A stretch of DNA of 64,000 nucleotides from assembly GCA_031772625.1 (NCBI GenBank), contig CM062820.1:1076571369-1076635368 (forward strand), read 5' to 3'. Shown in pieces: positions 57,417 to 64,000 of the stretch. Source of the DNA: Pinus tabuliformis (lineage: Eukaryota > Streptophyta > Pinopsida > Pinales > Pinaceae). Made by a program: the position numbers and the translations under genes. How positions within the stretch are numbered: position 1 is the stretch's first letter; each line of letters begins with the position of its first letter. Under the pieces are notes generated by a model, which was not told the origin of the DNA, did not search any database, and saw only the letters and a program-made list of their open reading frames with translations.

Positions 57417-58565
57417 TGTTGGAGAGGTAAATCCCCTCTACGGATAGAGGCGATCCCTACTAGCCCAATAGGGGTCTAGCAACAATCACACAATGCTGCC
57501 ACGCATGTTCCTAGTTACAATTAAACAAGAGGTAAAGAGCACCTACTTGGATTCCTGCGCTTGTCGTTTGGCGAAGAGATGTTGCCTTCGCTCCTCCGCT
57601 TCGGCTGGTCACAATCCTCCGCAATCTCCGCGAATAGATACCTGCACACACGAAAGGGAAGCAAACACAAGCGTAAAATCTAGTAAAAGCAACCATACAT
57701 CAGTCAGAAAAGATGTAATTCACATTTAACCATTGCATAGACAAATGGGAATGGAACAATAATAGCAGTCATCTATTATTAATCAGAATAGAGAAGAGTA
57801 CAACCAAATGTTCTGACGTCGGTAACCTTCTCAGGAGGGGCCAGTCAGCATGTATCTCAAGCATTCACCTTTGAGGATGATTCTCCCAAGACAAACAACT
57901 TTCTCTCTCACACAAATGTCACAAACAACCTTCCCTAAGCAATCAATCACTTCCACACCTAGCACACCAAACCTATAGCAGCAATCTGAGCACTACAAGC
58001 TCTGTACAATCCAAGCTATTCCAAGCTAAGTCTAACTATCCAAAAACTAGCTGCTCATGGTAATGGTGGAAGTTTATATAGGAGAAGGAGTCTCCTATAA
58101 GGGTGGAAGGATGAGCTTATCTTCAAGGGAAGTTGTTGCAAAGGGTCGAACAGACATGCCATAGAAGGGAGTCGACATTCACAAAGCTAACAACCAAGCC
58201 TGGAGTGATCTGGAAGGCTGGCTGTTTGAACAAATTCGCCCAAATTGGATCAGCGCGGATTATAGGGAAACTGCCGCGCTGTCAGCACATATCAGTAACT
58301 GGACAAGTCACGTCAGCGCGGAAGAACACGGGAAAGGCGCGCTGTGCACCATCGCGGAAAAGTGATGTTCTTCCGCGATGGCAGCGCACAAAATACACTG
58401 GAAAGCGCCTGTCATCTCGGTTATTTTAGGAACAGACGCGCTGATGAACAAAACTTTGGAAAAATGGGTTTTTAAGCCAGTTCAGGGATCAAGCACTTAG
58501 TGATTGTGAATTCTGGGCACAGCAGGGTGACTGACAGGAAGGCAGTGATAAATTACTGTGTAACA
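57417..58565 (-). repeat. element B LTR, copy 3
   Basis: Third LTR, 1149 bp, at exactly 7491 bp from copy 2. TATA box at 58073-58080, U3 hairpins at 58251-58434. Confidence 0.95.
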
Positions 58566-58579
58566 GATGCCCCCTAAAG
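58566..58579 (-). other. polypurine tract, unit 3
   Basis: Identical to 43584-43597. Confidence 0.85.
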
Positions 58580-59694
58580 CATGAAGACCGAGAGAGTGGG
58601 AGGGGTGAAATGCTTTACAACACACGCCGAACTGGAAAACCACCAAGAAGTACCGAAAATCTCCGACAAGCAAGTACACGCAGTCTGGGCATGGGCGCAG
58701 CCATCCAAAAGACATGCGAGATGGTCTGTGGTATGGACGCAGCCACGCAGTCAAGGAGACCAAAAACTGAGAAGTTATGGTCGCAGCCATCCATGAAGAC
58801 TCAGGTATGGGCGCAGCCATCCATCAATGAGTCATGTAATGATTATCCACAAAATCGCAGCCTGGACCATAATGAGCAAGGATCCAGGGTCTTGCGCTCC
58901 ATCTCGACCCGAACAGAGTACAAGTCCAAGCATGTGAATGTATGGATTGAAGTCAAACATGCATGAACATCGTCTGATTACCAGTCAATGATGAAAACTG
59001 TTAACAGACGCGAGAGGTACCACCAATAGTGACAATGGCCCTCAAGGTACTATAGGTACAATCCGTGGCGTGTGAATCAATGAGTTGGTGTCGAACACCC
59101 ACGGAATCGTTCGATCGAAGGCCAATGATGTAAAACCTTGCGTCGAACACGAAGAACCTGCCATTGAGGCATGCAGGCTCCAAGGCACCTGGAAGGAGTC
59201 TCTAAGTCACTTTCTCGGATAATGAGTTGAAGTCGACGAGAAAGGACCTTGATCGAAGGTGGGCCATGATGATTCCCACATCATCGACACGAGACAGAGG
59301 TATAATAGTTTGTGATGAGATAGCGAACGAGGTTGCATTGTTGCAGAGGTCAACTTCTCTTGAACATATCGGCGGCACTGTAGCGGGTTTGGCAGTATTT
59401 GACATCAAATGAGCAGAGGGTATAGTGATGATGGCAATGGGCAAATGAGAGGTCGAATAAGATAACCCAAACCCACGGAGGCCAGTGAAAAACAAGATGA
59501 GATGGTCCCACCCAGACACGAAGCAGAAAAGTGCCATGTTCAAGAGCGACATACTGCCGACACGACTATGATTACAGTTCCATTTTCCCCACCATTTCTG
59601 GCAGGTACCCCGGTTATTTTTGGATGACAAGCTTTACGGGGATAGCATATGCTCGAAGAGTGTCATTTCGACAATATCCGATGTCATCAAGTGT
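58580..59694 (-). other. conserved noncoding 3' block, unit 3
   Basis: Same layout as 43598-44712. Private changes include AGAAGTTATGG near 58771 and AAGCTTTACGG near 59629. Confidence 0.6.
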
Positions 59695-61147
59695 TTAACG
59701 AGCCTGACAAAGGAGAAACTCGGCTTCTTTTCTTGTTTCGAGAGTCTGAAAAGAACGCGGAAAAGGAGACTCCAGGGGGGTCCTTTTTCGTACAGTTGTG
59801 TCTCTCGAGCCCGAAAAAGTGTAAAACAATGCTCGAAAGAACCGCCCGACCATTACGATCGAGGAGTACTTTTCGTAAATAGTGCTTTTGACCTGAAAAA
59901 GTAAAAAAGCGGTCGAAAACACGTCGTTTTAGAGCCGATAACGAGTTCGAAACGACAAAAACCCGGCAATCTTTTTAGTTTAAACGGTCGAAAAAAGAGC
60001 TTTAAAGGCGACCGCCTCTCATTTCTTTAACGAGTCAAGAGGGGGACTCGGCAATCTTTTCATCTTTAAACGGTCAGAAAAGAGCTGAAAGCAGACCTCC
60101 ATTTTTATTCTCTTTAACGAGTCGAAAAGGGGAAAAATACTCGGCAATCTTTTCACATTTTACGAGTCAGAAAAGAGCTTAAAGGCGACTCGTCCTAGAG
60201 GAACGAGTGGTATAAAGGGTAGCAACTGGTTCCGGTAATGGTGGAACTGCTCAAAACATGTAATGGTCAAGAGGCTGGCTAATAAAACCACTCATCGCTG
60301 CGGTTCCTCAGGAAAGGATAAACAACCAAGTGAAAGCATATGATCGGCCAAAGAGATGGCGACGATGGAATGAAAACAACCAAGGCTCATCTAGCAGAAT
60401 TCGGCGGATAAAAATGGCAATCACGAGATGTAAATCGGGTATGGGTTCATTTTTACACAAGCTTGAACCATGGAGAACTCTGCTTGGATTCGGTTTCATG
60501 TTTACACAAGCTTGAAACGAAAAACTATGCTTGTTATAAGTTTGCATGCCCCCAGCATAATGACGCAAATCGAGGTACATGCCCCCCAAGCTTCATTGCA
60601 TTCGACAAAGTGGATGGAATGAAGGTTCACTTTCGAGATCGTGGAAAGACTCGACTGGGATTTTACGAGATCTTAATCAAAGACTCGATCTGAAAAGGGA
60701 GTTGTTTCATTTTTTTAATGAGGTTGACACAGTAAAAGAACTATCCTCATAACCCTTGTTTCATTTTTTAAGGAGCTTGACATAGGAAAAGAACTATGCT
60801 CCAACCAAACCCAGTTTCATTGTTTAAGGAGCTTGACATAGGAAAAGAACTATGCTCCAACCAAACCCAGTTTCATTTTTTAAGGAGCTTGACATAGGAA
60901 AAGAACTATGCTCCAACCAAACCCAGTTTCATTTTTTAAGGAGCTTGACATAGGAAAAGAACTATGCTCCATCCAGACCCAATTTCATGTTTTAGGGAGC
61001 TTGACATAGGAAAGTGAACTATGCTCCGTAACCCTTGTTTCATTTTTTAAGGAGCTTGACACAAGATCAGGAACTACGCTCCGACCAGACCCAGTTTCAT
61101 TTTTTAAGGAGCTTGACACCGGAAAAGAACTATGCTCCACACAGACT
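59695..61147. repeat. hairpin array including 56-bp repeats, unit 3
   Basis: Same as units 1 and 2. The 56-bp units occupy 60704-61147. Confidence 0.8.
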
Positions 61148-61150
61148 TCA

Positions 61151-62860
61151 TCATAATGAACGGGAAGTGGAGGCCCCCAAGAAAGTGGCTCCGGGGGGGA
61201 GGCCAACATCTTCGAAATCGGGACCTAATGCCCCCAGGACACTATGCACGATGGTGTCATCACTGGGTACGGGCACGGGGTGGGTGGCCACGTAGTTGAT
61301 TTGCGGCGAGGCAGATGCAACTTGTGGATGAAAGCCAGGAGGGAAAGACGAATGCACGGGAGGGGCTTGTGGACGAACGAACGATAACTGATCGAATGTC
61401 ACGATTCTTCCGTCGTGTGGAAAGCAGACCACACGGAAAAGTGAAGAAACAAGGGCTCCCATGGCATACACATAATCACGACCAAGGAGAAGACTGAAGT
61501 CTAAAGAACCTTGGGTAACTGAGACGTCTATATAGACAGTCTTGCCCCCCAAAGTAATAGGAAACTTCGGGAGGATCCCTAATGGCTGACTCGTTCCTCC
61601 GTCAAATGCGGTGAGATGCGGTGCGACAGGTACAAGCGATGGGGAACCCAAAGCTCGCCAAGTAGTAACAGGCATGAGACTAACCGATGCTCCTTCGTCT
61701 AACACAGTGCCGGGCAGCGCCTTATTGCAAGCATAGGTGGTGACCCAGAAAGGCACATGGGACGGAAGGGGAGGGGTAGTCAAACGACTCCAATCAAAAG
61801 AAATGACCGAACTACTTGGTGGGGGAACCATATGGTTGCCCCCCTGCTCAGAAAGAACCGAATCTAAATTCTCCGGAGAGGTTTCAGGAGAACCTTTATC
61901 AAGCTCAGGAGAATCCGAGGAGACGAGAAGAACATGAGAATTTTGCTCTTCCGAAACAGAGTGGTTGAGAGGAGGTGAACTCGAGTCAACACCTTTTCCG
62001 ACCAACGGCGGGTCTGGAACAGGCTGGGAACAGCCAGGTTCGGGAAGAGGGGCCTGGACAAAAGGGGAATCTGAAGCGATCTCTTTGTCAACAGGGGCGC
62101 AATTTACAGTTGTAGAAAGACGTTGATAACCGGCGGGAAATGGATTCGGAGGGGCAGCAAGACTTTCCAACACAGTAGAGGCTTTATCCATGAGTGGACA
62201 AAGGTGAAGGAGATGTTTGCCTTCACAAAGTCGACAGGGAATTCGAAGCTTCCCTTTGTCCTTACCATTCCCAATTGACGAGGCAGCATCGCCATGATCA
62301 CCAGTGGACGATGAAGGGTGGGCCGGGTCGTGGGACCAAACTTCTAATACCCTGGGAATGCCAGGGCAATCGCGAAGCAGATGGTCCTCCCTGCACAATC
62401 GACAAGGAAACTTAACCTTCCGCGGAGGAGCAGAAGGTGACCCGACTTCATGTGTACTGGAGTGGATAGCTGGACTTGAGGGGGGGACTGTGTGTGTAGG
62501 CTCTCCCTTAGGGGACTTCTTCTTCTTGGTCTTCCTCTTCTTCTTCTTAGCCACCTGGTTACTCACATCGAGAATTTCACCAGGCGAAGTACAAGAGGAC
62601 GACGTAGAAGTATGCGTCGAGGGGGAGAGATCCACCTTAGGATCAACATGATGTCGTTCAGGTGGAGGGACTGATGGACTAACAGCCGATACGGTAGGGA
62701 CCAAAGAGGTTGAAAACAACCACACAGGCAACCCGACAGTTAACCCTGGTAGGGACAACGTCGCCATATACGGAGCACCAACATTCCCAAGAGGAGGGAA
62801 TTGTCCTGGATTCCCATCAGAGGGGGAACCTGGGTTAGTGAATCCCGGAAAAGTTGCCAT
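61151..62860 (-). CDS. element B protein, unit 3
   Basis: Intact 569-residue ORF, the most diverged of the three. Relative to unit 1 I see S11G, I42V, V196I, Q210R (inside the second knuckle, not a ligand), D253N, R254C and Q550E. All zinc ligands and protease blocks are kept. Confidence 0.9.
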   Translation of the reverse strand: MATFPGFTNPGSPSDGNPGQFPPLGNVGAPYMATLSLPGLTVGLPVWLFSTSLVPTVSAVSPSVPPPERHHVDPKVDLSPSTHTSTSSSCTSPGEILDVSNQVAKKKKRKTKKKKSPKGEPTHTVPPSSPAIHSSTHEVGSPSAPPRKVKFPCRLCREDHLLRDCPGIPRVLEVWSHDPAHPSSSTGDHGDAASSIGNGKDKGKLRIPCRLCEGKHLLHLCPLMDKASTVLESLAAPPNPFPAGYQRLSTTVNCAPVDKEIASDSPFVQAPLPEPGCSQPVPDPPLVGKGVDSSSPPLNHSVSEEQNSHVLLVSSDSPELDKGSPETSPENLDSVLSEQGGNHMVPPPSSSVISFDWSRLTTPPLPSHVPFWVTTYACNKALPGTVLDEGASVSLMPVTTWRALGSPSLVPVAPHLTAFDGGTSQPLGILPKFPITLGGKTVYIDVSVTQGSLDFSLLLGRDYVYAMGALVSSLFRVVCFPHDGRIVTFDQLSFVRPQAPPVHSSFPPGFHPQVASASPQINYVATHPVPVPSDDTIVHSVLGALGPDFEDVGLPPGATFLGASTSRSL

Positions 62861-64000
62861 AGCAAACGAAAACGAAACCTACTCAAGCTAACGCACACAA
62901 GATCTAACCAGGTGATGTTATCGCGGCCGAATAAATTTTTTAAGACATTGGACTTAGACTTGACCTTTTCATGTTTCAAGAGTCGAGAAAAGGACGAAAA
63001 GATGACTCCAGTCTCCTTCGAATTTTTAATGAGCACGAAGTGACAAGACGCTCACAGGCACCTTTTCGTTTAGGGAGTCCGAAAAGGATCAAAAGTGACT
63101 GCTCTGGAACTCTAGGTAGAGGGTGTGCCAAACTTTTCGCAAAACCACAGAATACTTTTTAGGGTACGGGTGGTCGATCTTCGTGAATGCTGTGTTCACT
63201 GCATTGCGAATCGTAGGGCGGCCGACTCGGCTTCCTATGGATAAAGGATAAAAGCCTAGTGGGGTCTCCCTATATACGCGACGGTACGTGGGAGCGCAGT
63301 CCGTGTTAGACCACTATCGAGTCACAGAAGGAGGAATCACCCAACCTAATGTGAAACAACAGTGACTATGTTTAAAGACGCCGGAACACGTCTCTAACCT
63401 AGACCTCTAGATATTTGCGTTTAGTTCCAATGCGTTTTTAGATTCATTCGGTTCATTTTATAGTTGATCTTGAGATTAAGTTTCGATTTCAGGCTCTATC
63501 GTATGTTCTCTCACAATTACCTAGATGCAAACTACATGCCAAAGAATACCATTTTGTTCGATGAATTCTAGCTATGAGAAGGTAAAGAATTTTTTTGATC
63601 AAACAAGACAAGTGCAAGCAAACGAGCAGCTTAATGCAACTAAAGCGAGGAAAGGAAACTTTTCTTTTGAAGATGCAAATCAATGAAATGTTCTTTTCCT
63701 TTTCAATTTTCAAAAGCAAAGCTACCAGTTTGATTTTCTTTCAGTGACACAAAGCATCTAAAATAATTTGGAGGAACCGGAACACCAAGTAAACTACTTA
63801 ATGAAAGCACACAAAGTTCCCAAAACATTCAACCAAAGCTTCCAAATCAAAGGAAAACAAAGGTCTGCACGAGCTATGTAATCTAAGCTCTGTAAGACAA
63901 GCAAGGATTGCAAGCAAGGAGGAAGCGAAAAGAAACCACTTGGAAACACGATCCAAAGCACTCCAACAATCACTGAACAAGTGCTTGAACAGGTCTGAAC
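62861..64000 (-). other. leader of element B, unit 3 (cut by window end)
   Basis: Matches 47879-49018 of unit 1. The primer-binding site and a possible fourth LTR would lie near 64887-64908, outside the window. Confidence 0.7.

Larger units (their letters stand above)
42435..64000 (-). mobile_element. tandem array of element B (LTR-internal, at least three units)
   Basis: Three 1149-bp LTRs alternate with internal regions at an exact period of 7491 bp. LTR starts are 42435, 49926 and 57417; ORF starts, primer sites and polypurine tracts keep the same offset, so no net indel has occurred in any unit. Units differ only by scattered single bases. Orientation is minus, so the leftmost LTR is the array's 3' end. 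The array sits in copia protease/integrase coding, with GTGTT as the 5 bases left of it. The right end is not in the window. Likely origin: unequal recombination between LTRs of a recent insertion, or integration of a concatemer. An assembly artefact is less likely given unit-specific substitutions, but not excluded. Confidence 0.92.

Overview
The window is a block of plant nuclear DNA made almost entirely of transposable elements; I see no host gene, rRNA or tRNA gene. The mix of Ty3/gypsy, Ty1/copia and L1-type LINE elements, with long inserts nested inside one another, points to a very large, repeat-rich plant genome. The gag with several zinc knuckles (10050-13327) and the gypsy pol ending at 37.7 kb resemble families I associate with conifers (IFG7-like), so a gymnosperm is my best guess. 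That is an inference, not something shown.

Left part (1-13.3 kb): on the minus strand lies the 5' end of an Athila-like gypsy element (gag 364-1986, tRNA-Asp-type primer-binding site at 2327-2344, LTR above it). Next come a short telomere-like stretch, an 18-bp minisatellite (5265-5835), unassigned AT-rich DNA, a second minus-strand LTR edge with an initiator-Met primer-binding site inside a 52-bp triplication (7912-8067), and a decayed gag-protease fragment.

Middle (13.3-33.8 kb): three insertions nested like dolls, each supported by its own target-site duplication (TSD). An old gypsy-type LTR element (called G1 here; 13333-33833, TSD AGGAA) sits in decayed gag/pol-like sequence. A full-length L1-type LINE (16548-32101, 17-bp TSD with one mismatch, poly-A tail) sits in G1. 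A 7.9-kb non-autonomous LTR element (element A; 21496-29386, TSD AGGAT, tRNA-Arg primer-binding site) sits in LINE ORF1. All are on the minus strand.

Right part (33.8-64 kb): a remnant of the sequence G1 entered, a decayed plus-strand gypsy pol (34430-37770), unassigned DNA, and a plus-strand copia element (LTR 40211-41106, gag, protease). The copia element is cut at 42434 by a tandem array of a second non-autonomous element (element B), a relative of A. The array reads LTR-internal-LTR-internal-LTR-internal, with an exact period of 7491 bp and only scattered single-base differences, and it runs off the window end.

The most notable signal is in A and B. Each encodes one protein with two short-spaced zinc knuckles and an aspartic protease, with no visible capsid domain, reverse transcriptase or integrase. 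Each also carries long arrays of small hairpins whose arms differ from hairpin to hairpin but stay complementary. One hairpin class lies in the noncoding 3' half and just upstream of the ORF; a second GC-rich class (CAGCGCG/CGCGCTG) lies both in U3 of the LTR and in the leader near the primer-binding site. These look like maintained cis-acting structures of elements that depend on partners supplied in trans.
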